Below are positions 21,978-33,365 of a stretch of DNA of 64,000 nucleotides, one piece after another. The notes beneath the pieces are model-generated. The model searched no databases. It was given only the letters and a program-made list of their open reading frames with translations, and had not been told where the DNA came from. The position numbers and the translations under genes were made by a program. This stretch comes from Tridacna crocea (Eukaryota; Mollusca; Bivalvia; Cardiida; Cardiidae). The DNA lies in contig OX031070.1 in the NCBI GenBank assembly GCA_943736015.1, forward strand, positions 26,991,673 through 27,055,672, in the 5' to 3' direction. The first letter of the stretch is position 1. Every line of letters begins with the position of its first letter.

Positions 21978-22821
21978 CTGCAAAAAAAAACACGAAAAAT
22001 ACATAATCATACACTTCACTCTATGATACTTCTATTGCTTTGTAATAACTGCATACTTCCATTTCAAATATACATGTATATAATTAAACATACAAATGTT
22101 TGCCTCTTTCTACCGAAAATTACATATTTTTCAAATAACAGACAAAAAGCGTCCATTAAATTGAAGCTTTAAAATGGAATGGAGGAAAAAAAAGGAGTTG
22201 TTGTTTGTATCTACAAAGACCAATAGCATACTCAGACTACTGCTGTCAAAGGCCTAAAAATTTCATTCAAAGTAACACTACTACACCTGTATAGATATTT
22301 ATACTACAAAACAACCAAACAGTAATTAGATATATATCTGTAAAAATCATTTACAATATTATATCAGTCAGTAAATCTGTGAGGTGAATATTTGATTTAT
22401 TTGGTCACTAAACACAAAGCTTGTGTTATACAGTATTACAGTGGCCATAGTAAACTGTGTTCAAACACTGACTATGTGCCTTCTGTAAAAGGTCAAAATG
22501 ATGGAACCTAGATAAGACAGCCACCTGGACAAGAGATGCAGTTCTGCAAAGTCCATATATTGTTTCTCGCATACGGGCTGTAAGTCTTGAAAGTGGCTGT
22601 CTTATAGAGGTTGTCTGTAATCTGGGATGGTAAACATACATTTACCTTTGAATCAAACTGGTGGAGACATGTTTACAATAAATGAATGTGACGATAGAAC
22701 AAAAGTGTATCTCTTGAAGTTTTTTATGCCAGGAGAAAACTTAAATAACACTGATATATAACAGGTTGTGAGGTTAAAATGTGAAGTAGTAGTTTTAAAA
22801 AATGCAAGTTACGTTTTTATT

Positions 22822-23038
22822 TGAGGGCAAAAGTTTACAACTGTCCTAACTGATAGCATTCGCAGAGGACAAACAAATTCTATTTCAATGATTCAATTTG
22901 TAATTGAAAAGGTGAAAAAAATAATGCTGGGAAAAGGAGAAAGTGCTGCTAAAACAGCTATTTCTCCTTTTTCCTCAGTAATTTCAAAAGTTTTTCACTA
23001 CAACATCACTGTAAGTCAAGATTAAATGGTAAAAGATT
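22822..23038 (+). mobile_element. T1 MITE, decayed
   Basis: Arms GATAGCATTCGCAGAGGAC and TCACTGTAAGTCAAGATTAAA with a hairpin variant GGAGAAAGTGCTGC. Both TTAA ends are lost. Confidence 0.6.
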
Positions 23039-23270
23039 ATGATCATTTACAGAAACAATGTGAGGTGCATTAACCACAAGCACAAACAAATAAAACCTTC
23101 ATTTTTGTTACAAATTCTTTCATTTAGGAAAAGCCTTCTTAAGTAAAACTTGAATAAATTTCTGACATTACTCAATATATTTGACATACTATCCTAAATA
23201 AAGATCTCAAGATAATTAACAAAACATACAAGTCTGTACTTAGGTTTTCATGTTTCATATTTTGGTTGAT

Positions 23271-23484
23271 TTAAGTCTTTACCACACAATCCCGACTTTT
23301 AACAACCCTGAGTAAAAAGCATAATGAAAACATTGTGGGAACCAGCATTCTCTCCTTTTCCCACAAAGTTTTCTATCCTTCTTCAATCAAATTTCAATTT
23401 TTGATACACGTTTATTTTGTCGTCTGCAAATGCTTTCAATTTGGACAAACATAAAATTTTGATGTTTGGTAAATAATGAGTTAA
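23271..23484 (-). mobile_element. T1 MITE, half hairpin deleted
   Basis: TTAAGTCTTTACCACACAA to ATAATGAGTTAA. The ascending AGGAGAAAATGCTGGT strand is missing. Confidence 0.8.
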
Positions 23485-24080
23485 ATTACTACATGATAAC
23501 AAAAGGTAAAATTTGTAGGAATTCACATACTAATTCAAACTGCGTAGAAAATACAATTAGGATACAAATAGATGTAAACATGAACATCAAAAAGAGGAAG
23601 AGACAGCAAAGTGGTGAAAAAATAAATAATAAAAAAAAAGAATGGCAACAAAAAATCTAGATGTTTGTAACATTGAATAAGAAGGAATCATTATTTAGGC
23701 AAAAATGAATTAAAAAGACCAGACAGATCAAACTAATGCTTTTATGCTGGCAACATAATGTGTAATTTGCATTTATATGTCACATAGATATTGCTTTCTT
23801 TTGAACTGCCTTGGTCATTGTTTACAAAGTATTGGCCATAAAGGAACCATTGCAACGGTAATACTCATGGAAAATTGTGAGAATTGGCAGTTTTTAGCAA
23901 TTTCTGCAAAGCTTACTGAATTGAAGTTCTACATGGTAGGACAAATTATGTTTTCGCTGGGACTAAAGACTAGTTTTTAAGTCATCAATGTTTTTTGGCT
24001 GTTAGACACGGTACACAATTGACAATGTAAGCACATTGTATAAGCTATAAATGATGCTCCATATTTCATGAAGAACATAC

Positions 24081-24836
24081 CGTTCCGGGAGCTGTTCTTG
24101 GTCTGTGATAATCTATGTATCGTTGAGGCTGAGAATAGGGGTCATCGGCACGTGCCGGAGATACAGCGCGGGAGCCACAGGATTCCAGAAATTTTTCACA
24201 TGCTCTCTGAGGACGATCTTCATTGGTTGGATAATGCGCATGCGTGTGATTATGACAACGGGAATGTCTATCGAAGTATCTATAATCTGGTGCAGGACTT
24301 GCCGGATGCAACCTGATATTTCCGCAGCTGTACTCATTTTCATACAGTTTATTGACTAGATAAAATCCTGTTCTCATTTCATCAAGAATTTCGTGTGCTC
24401 GAGCTTCCGACTGCGTTCTAACCGACCCTGCACTTTTAACACGTCTTGTCTGTAGACCTGTACTTGACATGGCGGACAGAGGTCGGGTTTTTGGAGAGAC
24501 TGCCGAAGTTGGGCGGCGTTTAGGGGTAAATCCAGCTGGATACGATGGTTGAGTATTTTTCCGCCATGGCCGATCTTGCAGACGAACGGAAGAAGCACTT
24601 TTAATGCGTCTCTGCGAAGCAGATTGCACTCTCGGCGAATTGGTAATGGAGTTATTGTTTGTGGCAATGTCAACATCGTCTCTTGCGTCATAACACGAAC
24701 TTTTTGCATCCTTCGGGTGCAATACAAAATTGTCTTTCTCTGACGGTTTTATAGCTTCCTGTTTAAGTGTCTCGTCTTCAAATAGTTTGCTACGGTAACC
24801 ATCTGCAATCCAAGCTAATTGTGGTTGTATCTTCAT
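24081..24836 (-). CDS. Gene A exon 1: first coding exon, uncharacterised basic Ser/Arg-rich protein
   Basis: This exon encodes residues 1-252 of a protein I do not recognise. The ATG at 24836 has A at -3 and an in-frame TAA nine bases upstream, so it is a good start. Translation stays open to a donor read on the minus strand as GGAACG|GTATGT, and the codon border there is exact (phase 0). The product is basic and low in hydrophobic residues. A near-duplicate motif RRIKSASSVR (76-85) and RRVKSAGSVR (131-140) brackets RPTSAVSPKTRPLSA (108-122). Residues 144-168 (ARAHEILDEMRTGFYLVNKL...) could form a helix. A His/Arg/Tyr-rich tail follows. No enzyme motif, signal peptide or membrane segment is visible. 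Repeated RPxSA and KSAxSVR motifs suggest a disordered, phosphorylatable scaffold; this is inference only. It is the longest open frame in the window. Confidence 0.8.
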
Positions 24837-25121
24837 GTTTATTTAGATTCCTCACGTTATATTATTTTTTCAGTCCCGTTAATCCAAAACACAAGTTGAA
24901 GTTCAGCGCTTACTTCAATTATGTCTGAACGTTTCTGTCCATGAAAATGTGGCAGTCACCTTTAGCAAGAAGTCTGAAATTTGGAGAGTTCATTCCCTTC
25001 GGTAACAAACAATTTGAAAATCATGAACTTGGCTAGATCTACATACGGCATGTATCTCATATTTCTTATTGAACGAGGATCATTCAACAAACAGCGGTAC
25101 GGGTACTTTCAGTCTGAAGGT

Positions 25122-25203
25122 GTCTGCTCCGATGCTAATTTTGTGACTGTTCTTCGCATACATGTATGCGAAGAACAGTCACAAAATTAGCATCGGAGCA
25201 GAC
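25122..25203. repeat. Perfect 82-bp palindrome
   Basis: The 41 bases from 25122 (GTCTGCTCCGATGCTAATTT...) are repeated exactly, inverted, with no spacer, around the centre CATACATGTATG (25157-25168). It lies about 290 bases upstream of the gene A start. It is unlike the other families, none of which is perfect. Confidence 0.95.
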
Positions 25204-25547
25204 TGAAGGTACGGTACGGGTAGAGCATCAGATTCAAAAAATATTCTCTGCTAACTGTTTCCAACGAGAACTTTGAGGTCAGATTAATCATACGTTGACT
25301 GACCCAAAAATGTTAAAATATGACTTTTGCCCTTTTTCCTATAGAGAAGAGTTAATTTTAGGAAAAATTGCCGGAAAAGGAGCAACTATCAGAATCAGCT
25401 AGGTGTTTTTTTTTTTAACAAAGTTTTGTGATCTGTTGTTGCCTGATCTTGAATCTACACTATTCGGTTTACTGGGACATTCTGGGCAAAAATAACCATG
25501 CAGTTACAAACTTTGAAGCCATGCTCTTAGAAAAGGAGATAATATAT

Positions 25548-25622
25548 CTACAAAGAGTATCGACTCAGATCAGCCTACGCAATCTGCGCAGGCTGATCTG
25601 GGTCGGAACATTTTGCTATGGG
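25548..25622. repeat. P1-type palindrome variant
   Basis: GATCAGCCTACGCAATCTGC with its mirrored arm GCGCAGGCTGATC, in the ATCGACTCAG context shared with 36349-36422 and 38744-38840 rather than the CGTCTCGG context of full P1 copies. Confidence 0.65.
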
Positions 25623-25780
25623 TAAATTTTCTAGTTGTCCAAGTGTCATAATCCGTCATAACAGAGTCGGTTGTTAGAAAAAATGGATTTTATTGGCCCA
25701 TCATTATGTAATAAGTTGCTTGGTTCAATGCATGAAGAAGATATATTAAATCTCCCTATATTATAGCACCTCTCAAACAT

Positions 25781-25992
25781 TTAACTCTTATCCTGACAAA
25801 TAACTAAAATTAAATTTTCAATCCAATATTAAAAACTCAAATATTGCCGTTTCAAATTTATTTTATGGGGAATAATATCTCCTTATCGGACAATGTAGAT
25901 CAAAGATCAGACTGCACGTTCTGTGCAGTCTGATCTTTATCTACACTGTCCGCAAAAGGTCAGCGAGTCGCGCTTAGCATCCTAAGGGTTAA
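25781..25992. mobile_element. T2 MITE, complete
   Basis: TTAACTCTTATCCTGAC to CCTAAGGGTTAA. The core is a strong hairpin, GATCAGACTGCACGTTCTG with its mirror, and the right arm has the phrase GTCAGCGAGTCGCGC that marks this family. Confidence 0.82.
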
Positions 25993-26481
25993 TCCGATTT
26001 CTAGTCTGAAAATGTTTGACTGAGTTACAAGTATTCGGCTCTCTATCAAATAACTATTATTTTCAACCAACTTATTCTACTACATATATCTTCATATAAG
26101 TCCTTTGTAGCTACATGGAGCAAATCTATCTATCTGCAATCGACCAGCCACACATTCATCTATCGATCAATCTGTCCATCGGACAATCTATTCATCCATT
26201 TGCACTCGATATTTAATGAATGACCCACAGACACTGACTTTTTTTTTTTAAATCATTCTCGTTTCACTAAAGTTTGTCTAACGTCGTAAAAACTAAACCT
26301 ATGTTTGTCTAATGTATGAAAATATATTATGTTTATCTTTTTCACGACCGATCTTCGACCACACCCACTCAGGCAAGAGTTTTTTTTGTGTTTTAATTTT
26401 TTACTCAATCCTACCTCTCCTTTATAAGTACAGTAGACAGCTCGTATCTATACTACATTTATTTCTTTTTTTTTTAAATCT

Positions 26482-26690
26482 TTAACCCTTATCATGCTAA
26501 TATCTGAAATTAAATTTTCAGTCCGATAGTAAAACCCAAGTATTACTATTTCAAAGGTATGTATTTTTGGAATAACATCTTCTTATCACACGGTGTATAT
26601 GTATATCCAAGATTAGACTGCACGTTCAATGCAGCCTGATCGTGATCTACGCTGTCCGCAAAGGTCTGTGAGCCACACTGAACAGTTTAA
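26482..26690. mobile_element. T2 MITE, complete
   Basis: TTAACCCTTATCATGCTAA to ACACTGAACAGTTTAA. Its right TTAA (26687-26690) is the left TTAA of the following T1 copy. Confidence 0.8.
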
Positions 26691-26913
26691 CCCATTACCA
26701 AACAATCCCTACTTTTGACGCCCCTGAGAAAGAAGCCTTTTGAAAACGTGGGAAAAGGAGAAAATGCTGGTAACCAGCATTTTCTCCTTTTCCCACAGTG
26801 TTTTACTACCCTTCTTAGAACAAATTTCTATTTTCTAGTCACCTTTATTTTGTTGTCTGCAAATGCTTTCAAATTGGACCAGTCTTAAATTTTCTCGTGT
26901 GGAAAAGAGTTAA
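26687..26913 (-). mobile_element. T1 MITE, complete
   Basis: TTAACCCATTACCAAACAA to GGAAAAGAGTTAA. Both neighbours are TTAA-bounded elements. Confidence 0.85.
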
Positions 26914-26916
26914 GGG

Positions 26917-27101
26917 TTAATAACATATAATTTTACAATAGTCCTATATGATAAGTTTTCAGATGACATTTCAAATGCAACCCAACTGAAAGAATCGTCT
27001 TTGAAAAGGTGAAATTTTGCAAGAAAAGAAGGAAATGTCCCACACTGATTTCAAAAGCGATCTTCATCAAGGTCATTGAATATTGTTTGGGAAATGGTTA
27101 A
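26917..27101 (+). mobile_element. T1-related MITE, decayed
   Basis: TTAATAACATATAA to GGGAAATGGTTAA. The arms are recognisable (TTTCAGATGACATTTCAA, AAGGTCATTGAATATTG) but the hairpin is mostly gone. Confidence 0.55.
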
Positions 27102-27419
27102 GAGCAACGATCAGGAGGATATTTAGATTTTTATAATCATATCGAATTTCATTTTTTTTTTTTATAAAATGCTAACTATTGGTAAGCCAATGCACATTTG
27201 TTTCAAAATCCCTATTAACTCGAAATGAAAAGCGAAACGGAAAAAAAATCAACGACATTTCCGTAAAGGGATACTAAGTTGTCTGTAGATTTCGAAATGG
27301 CTTCTGGGAATGTCTTATGATCAATTACATGTGTCGATTATGTGCGATCGCTCTCAAATAGAGACGATGTCACCATGTCTGATCTCAGAGAAAAAAGAGA
27401 TGGAGTTTCCCATGGCAAA

Positions 27420-27621
27420 ACGACCTATCTGTCTACCTGTCTGTCTGTGTCTGACCCTGTCTCTCTATCTGCGTGTCTTTCTCTCTCACTGTACGTCTCT
27501 CTCTGTGTCACCCCACCCCCTTTCTCTCTACCTCGCTATCTCTATCTCTCTTTTCGCTCATTCTCTCTGTGTATCTCTCTGTCTTTTTGTCTCTCACTCT
27601 GTCTGCCTTTCTTTCTCTGTC

Positions 27622-27654
<33 letters not shown>

Positions 27655-27655
27655 G
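27420..27655 (+). repeat. CT/CTGT-rich microsatellite
   Basis: Interrupted TCTCTCTG and CTGTCTGT runs ending in (CT)n at about 27629-27652. All three forward frames are open by composition only. Confidence 0.95.
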
Positions 27656-27842
27656 GTGCGCCCGAAGTCAAATTATTTTGATAAATGCAGTCTTCCAGTT
27701 TCTGTACGCTTGGGGATATTTCTTGTAATGAAATCCCCCACATATCCTGAGTGCATGTACGCCCCTTTAAAAAGGCTTAAAATTTTGATAAATATTTCAG
27801 TCTATGTCTCCTGTATAAATATGACTGGCTGCTAGGAATAAG

Positions 27843-28071
27843 TTTAACTCTTTACTAACTGACAGAATGTTAAGCTGGCACAAATTTAAACCATTCGCAG
27901 TCGAAAAACATTACTAAGTCTAACTAAAACGATGAAATTTCTATTTGTCAGACTGGAAAGCATTGTTGGAAATTGAGAAAATACTGGTTGTTAGCACTTT
28001 TATCTTTTCATGCAGTTTTCATTAAGCTTCTCGGGGTCGTTAAAACTCGAGATCGTGTGGTAAAGGGTTTA
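27843..28071 (+). mobile_element. T1 MITE, diverged
   Basis: TTAACTCTTTACTAACTGA to GTGTGGTAAAGGGTTTA. The core is heavily mutated (GAGAAAATACTGGTTG). Confidence 0.7.
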
Positions 28072-28195
28072 GGGCAGGGTTAACTCAGGTTAATTCGATC
28101 TCAGACGATATCAGAAACAAATTGCATCTAATTGTTAGAATGATTGATCGGTATGTTACCCTTATCTTGCCTGGATGGCAACATGGGCCTATCAT

Positions 28196-28365
28196 TTGGC
28201 TTGCGACTCGCAAAAAGGAGCATTCGCATGCACATTTGCGTAAAGTGTCGTCTCGGATCAGCCTGCGCAGTTCGCACAGGCTAATCCGAGACGACACTTT
28301 ACGACTGCATTAGAGTTTGTGCTGTACAGTATAGATTACACTAAACAGACAATTATATAAAAACG
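28196..28365. mobile_element. P1 element, second half degraded
   Basis: The first GGATCAGCCTGCGCAG palindrome is intact with TTGCGTAAAGTGTCG and CACTTTACGACTGCATTAG arms. The second palindrome is missing after AAAAACGGAAAG. Confidence 0.8.
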
Positions 28366-28394
28366 GAAAGCGTCTGTATAGTGCTTTACGCCGA

Positions 28395-28675
28395 TTTTAA
28401 CTTATATCGCAGCAGCAAGTCTTACTATATATTCATGCTTTCGTGGAGTTTGCTTTCACCAGTACTTTGCACAGTATTTTTCACACAACCCACATCGGCA
28501 ACCGCTTTCCAAGAAAACCGTCATTGGAACAATACCTATAGCGGTATGAGAGGAATGAATCGTGTCGTGGTGACTATTATCACCTCTGGCCAAGAAATGG
28601 ACAGAGCCGGGGATTTGAACCAGTCCGCGCCTATAGTTTCAAGCTTTTACGTTGCCGTTAGTCTAAAATTTCATT
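28395..28675 (-). mobile_element. tRNA-derived SINE, family related to 46070-46390
   Basis: The minus-strand head has a B-box-like GGTTCAAATCCCC (28612-28624). The body shares ACCAGTACTTTGCACAGTAT and GAGAGGAATGAATC with the other two copies at 29855 and 46070. Confidence 0.65.
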
Positions 28676-28693
28676 ATGTTTGTCTTGTAAGTA

Positions 28694-29035
28694 ATTAAGC
28701 CTTTACCAGACGAGAAAATTTTAGCCTTGTCCATATTGAAAGCATTTGCAGACGACAATTTCAGTGTGGCTCAAATGGTTCAATTTTTCTTTGACAGGGG
28801 TGAAAACATTGTGGGAAAAGGAGAAAATGCTGGTTACCTTGTCCATATTGAAAGCATTTGCAGACGACAATTTCAGTGTGGCTCAAATGGTTCAATTTTT
28901 CTTTGACAGTGGAGAAAACATTGTGGGAAAAGGAGAAAATGCTGGTTACCAGCATTTCCTCCTTTTCCCACAATGTTTTCAAAAGGATTCTTACCCATGG
29001 GTGTTAAAAGTCGGGGTTGTGTGGTAAATAATTAA
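28694..29035 (+). mobile_element. T1 MITE with internal ~110-bp duplication
   Basis: TTAAGCCTTTACCAGACGA to GTGGTAAATAATTAA. The segment from CTTGTCCATATTGAAAGC through GAGAAAATGCTGGTTACC appears twice in tandem, so the left arm and ascending hairpin strand are doubled. Confidence 0.85.
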
Positions 29036-29195
29036 TAAGGGCATTTATGCCTGGACACGTCTCCATTGTAATACTTTGTATTCAAACAAGAACCCTTCAA
29101 CGACTAATCAATTGAAACAAACACCATTACTTCACAGAAAGAATCAAAATAATGCATTATCCAGTCTATCTTATGTCGAAACGTTTCATCACGGT

Positions 29196-29268
29196 GGACA
29201 GGGTGGATAAACGATCAGAGTTCACGTTTTGTGCAGCCTGATCTCCGAATTACATTGACCGTAATTAC
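29196..29268. repeat. T2 core fragment
   Basis: GATCAGAGTTCACGTTTTGTG and GCAGCCTGATC form the core with fragments of the flanks; ends are missing. Confidence 0.55.
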
Positions 29269-29854
29269 AGAAAAACCTCTCCCTGGCATTTTTAAGGGAA
29301 AATGATAGTTATCTGATCATTCTAATCGAGTGTGAGGATCAATTCGAGATGCCCATATACAAAATAATGAGACCTTGTTTAACGTTCAAATCAATTCGCA
29401 CTTTGCTATCAAACCCATTTTCTCCCTTTTTTTTTCTCTTTTTTTTTTTGCAGAAACCATTTGCGTTTTTATACTTATTTTCCCCTTGTAGAATTGTTAA
29501 ACTGTCTACCCAAATCATTCTCTCATCTGTCTACTGGTAAACGTCCTTTCGCTACTTATGGGTCTACGTAGTACTGCTTGCATCTTTCCAACAACGACCC
29601 ACCCTTTTTCTCTCTCCGTCCGTCTGTCTATCGCTCTTACTTTCTCTCAACAATACTCATCGTTTCTGTTTCTCGATTTTCTTTCATTGTGTAGTTTGAA
29701 CTAAACTACCACAACTCTTGCTATGATGTTATCTGCCACAGGCCCACATCTGCCTATAGGCGATAATTTTATGAAATCCGTATAATTTTGTCTAAACATG
29801 TGCCTGTTTCTGTGACGTTTAAGGACGTTTTCCACATAAAATAGTAACATAACA

Positions 29855-30120
29855 GCGGCCAGTACACCTATCCATGTTTTTCTGGAGTTCCTTTTAACCA
29901 GTACTTCGCACTGTATCCTTCACACGTCACTGGCTTCCTTCTAAAATAGCCATCGGCAAGCAAAGACCAGAAGTGACAGAGAAATGCGTAATCGTTTCGC
30001 AATGACTAGCATCAGTCCGCGGAAAGAAAGAAACCAGAGTAGGCTGCATACACCCAAGTTTCAAAACTTTTCGAATGAGTGTCCCCGGATCCCCTACCCC
30101 GTAAACCCACACGATTAGAA
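29855..30120 (-). mobile_element. tRNA-derived SINE, decayed
   Basis: Shares CCAGTACTTCGCACTGTATCC and CAGTCCGCGGAAAGAAAGAAA with the copies at 28395 and 46070. The tRNA-like head near 30080-30115 is weak. Confidence 0.5.
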
Positions 30121-31160
30121 GGCTAGCATGTAGCTAGACCCATGCCAAGAGATGTTTTCCCACTTCATTGTTATCTTAATGGTAACTCTGGCTTTAGAAA
30201 ATCCTACGCTTATTTCGGACAATCTTCAAAGAAAGTTTGTTTGCGTTTAATAATCTTCATACTTCAATAACAAAGTTTGCGATGACTATAAATCAAGATC
30301 TGCTGAATGAAACATGTAAACGTTAAACAAACGTACATGTAATAATTCAACTTCTAGATCTAGCTCTACCTCCTGCCGCGATATTTTTTCGCCGCGCAAC
30401 ATTCTAGACCTACTTTTTGATAAAATTCTAGCAAAGGGAGAAGTTTGAACGATTTCTGTTTCTATAAAATTGTATGTATATTTATTCAAGAATACCTCTC
30501 TTATTCATTTTCATCACGCCAAAATTTGCATGTATATTTTAAGGGGATGTAGGATCTAGATCTAACCAGATCTTTATAACTTCACCGATCTTCAGATTTA
30601 TCAATGAATTAAGTAAGCCTATAGCTGGCAAATCATCAATAAAGAAGCAAGACAAAAGTAAGAAAATTTACGGGTTTTTTGGTAAATTTATTTCTTATGG
30701 CTAGGAAGCCTTTCAAGGTATCTTTAGATTTCAGATCAGAGTTTCGAGAAGAATTGTGGAAATGTCACATGATCAAAAACTCGTGTCAATGACGAGAACT
30801 TGAATTCAAATCAGTATGATGACGTCATCATACCTGATGTCGTACAGATAGACGGAGACCATCCTGTTATTTAAACACCCAAATTTTGCATTTTTTTCAC
30901 AAGTCAAGTTTACATGATTGCCACGAAAACAGTCTCGCTGTAAATATATTTATCAGTATTTTTCAAGACATGTTGATTTACGGCATCGAAAATAAGCTTT
31001 TAAATTCGTCTTGCGTAAATTTGTATTTAAAGTCAATTGCTTATTTCTCGATAAGTTGTTCAAATATTTCTTCGTACCATCGGTATAGATATATTAGGCC
31101 TACATTTCATACATCTATACATTTAATAGTATTGTCACTTGATAGCCTATTCTGCTTTTA

Positions 31161-31554
31161 GCGACAAAACTAGCCAATGGCTTTAATTCCTAATGAAAAT
31201 TGTTGTGCTATGGATATTTTACTTTTATAAAACACGTTTGTTCAAGCTTGTACCAAGCAATCAAAATGCCTTAAAGACCCTGAAATAGAAGGCTCTTGAA
31301 ACCCCCATTCTGTACTTTTCCCACATTTTCTATACTTTCTAAATACCGTCCAGACTTGCGACAAAACTAGCCAATGGCTTTAATTCCTAATGAAAATTGT
31401 TGTGCTATGGATATTTTACTTTTATAAAACACGTTTGTTCAAGCTTGTACCAAGCAATCAAAATGCCTTAAAGACCCTGAAATAGAAGGCTCTTGAAACC
31501 CCCATTCTGTACTTTTCCCACATTTTCTATACTTTCTAAATACCGTCCAGACTT
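31161..31554 (+). repeat. Exact tandem duplication, two 197-bp units
   Basis: 31161-31357 and 31358-31554 look identical throughout. The unit includes a decayed T1 fragment (TACCAAGCAATC...CTTTTCCCACATTTTC) and begins GCGACAAAACTAGCC. Confidence 0.9.
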
Positions 31555-31608
31555 GCAGCCACATTTGTTTACTTGTCTGTAAAGACTTTAGGCCTATGGT
31601 TTGGTAGG

Positions 31609-31844
31609 TTAACTCTCTACCGTACAATGACAACTTTTGACGACCCGGAGGTAGAAGCCTTTTGAAAACAGAGTGGGAAAAGGAGAAAATGCTGGTAACC
31701 AGCATTTTCTCCTGTTCCCACAATATTTTCTCCCCTTCCCATAGCAAAATTTTAACGTTTTGAGCAGGCACATTTATTTTGTCGTCTGCAAATGCTTTCA
31801 ATTTGGACCAGTCTTAAAATGTGCCGTTTGGTAAAGAGTTTTAA
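31609..31844 (-). mobile_element. T1 MITE, complete
   Basis: TTAACTCTCTACCGTACAA to GGTAAAGAGTTTTAA with a near-perfect hairpin. Confidence 0.82.
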
Positions 31845-32324
31845 AAGAGAAATTGCCACGTTTGCAGTAAAGCGTTAACTGCTTTTTAAAGTAGGTGAGG
31901 ACGCTATAAATTATTTAAATATATAATAAGCCACGGAACCATGAAACCGAACTCAAAACTTTCTAAATATTTCGATGGCATGGCCACACATTAGTCTCCC
32001 CGGTCATCTTTTTCATATTTGGACATTAACTGTACACCGTACCGCGACCAGTCAAAAAGTAACATCGCTTTTGGGGACAGTTATCGGTACTAGGCCACAC
32101 GTAGGCCATGAAGGAAATAACCAACAGCAGTATTATCAAATATGCATAAATGCTATTCGATCTGGAGCTAATCCTTTAAGCCATTTAAATCCCAAACAAT
32201 AAATCGCATTTCGGATTGCAGAATGGTTTACCCTTTCTGTTTCACGTTCAAATTGAATTTAAACTGATAACACCTATAAAGTTAGGCCGACGTCTTTTTC
32301 CGATTTGGCTTACTTCACGCGAAA

Positions 32325-32568
32325 TGAGGCAATCAAACATTTGCGTAATATGTCGTCTCGGATCAGCCTGCGCAGTCCGCGCAGGCTAATCCGAGACGGC
32401 ACATTACGATTAGCCCTACATAAGATCATGTCCTTTTGTTGACTTGCGCAAAACAGAAAATTGCATAAAAACGGAAAGTGTCCTTTCGCATTTGCCTGCA
32501 CGGACTGATCCGAGACGACACTCTGTAGGCAGTTGTCTGAATGCTCCTTTTCGCGTGTTGCAGGTCTT
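32325..32568. mobile_element. P1 element, both palindromes
   Basis: First palindrome GGATCAGCCTGCGCAGTCC with its full mirror; the second is shortened (TGCACGGACTGATCCGAGAC). Ends at CTCCTTTTCGCGTGTTGCAG. Confidence 0.82.
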
Positions 32569-33049
32569 TTATACTCTTCCGGTGTAAAAGATTCATCAGA
32601 AAAAAAACAGTACATGTAAGACATGTAGATGACAGACATTAATGCATATATACATGTATAATCTTCGTCCCCTATAAACTTTCATCCACGAATTCTGGAA
32701 AGTTTATGGGTAGGTCCAAACTATGGACTTATGAAATTACAACTTGGCTAAAACGCAAATTTCGAAATATATGAACAATCACAGGAAAAAATGGCTTTTT
32801 TACAGAAATGCTCCTGATATGTCATAGTTTCAGGAATTTCCTCCTGGTCCTATCAATTTTCACCCGTTTTAGACCGTTTTCTTCGGTAATGGAATGGGTC
32901 ATACTTTTCATGACAGCAAAGGGAAAATCCACCCACCTGCACAATGACAAGTACTTTTGATTGGCAATCCGTGGGAAAAAGTGATCGCAATTTCTTTCAA
33001 TTCCTATATCAATTAATAGTAGCGTTTTTTTTTAATGGTTTCAGTCGGC

Positions 33050-33052
<3 letters not shown>

Positions 33053-33100
<48 letters not shown>
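33053..33100 (+). repeat. (GA)n microsatellite
   Basis: An uninterrupted GA run of about 24 units followed by GACA/GGCA repeats to about 33160. Confidence 0.97.
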
Positions 33101-33107
<7 letters not shown>

Positions 33108-33365
33108 CAGGAATGGACAGAGATAATTAGACAGGAAGACAGACAGACAGACAGGCAGACATACGGATATGCTGATGGACAGAGAGAAAGAGCGACAGGG
33201 ACGGAAGGAATGAGAGTACGAAGGGGAGGGGAAGGAATTAGGAACACCAAGGACGGTATACATTTCATCGGCAAGGAAGATCTTGTGACAAAGACTAATT
33301 ATGTTTACATTCAAGATTACTTTTACACACTCTGTAAGGTTTCGTCAGAGAAAAAAAAGAAACTT

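Larger units (their letters stand above)
21978..24080 (-). other. Gene A intron 1
   Basis: A GTATGT donor at exon 1 and a T-rich acceptor at exon 2. It holds degraded and deleted T1 MITEs at 22822-23038 and 23271-23484, and an inverted motif AGACAGCCAC / GTGGCTGTCT (about 22525-22600). The rest (about 21978-22420, 23490-24080) is AT-rich with no feature seen. Confidence 0.6.

Noticed and set aside
24068-24743. Open frames of 64-117 codons on both strands over gene A exon 1
   Set aside because: They are shadow frames of the 252-codon exon, which alone has a good start, a consensus donor and matching downstream exons.
27420-27655. Three overlapping Ser/Leu/Val/Cys-rich open frames of about 120 codons
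   Set aside because: Product of the CT-rich microsatellite, which has no stop codons by composition.
31975-32202. 75-codon plus-strand frame ending GHEGNNQQQYYQICINAIRS...
   Set aside because: Looks somewhat protein-like but has no splice or neighbour support and the upstream part does not look coding.
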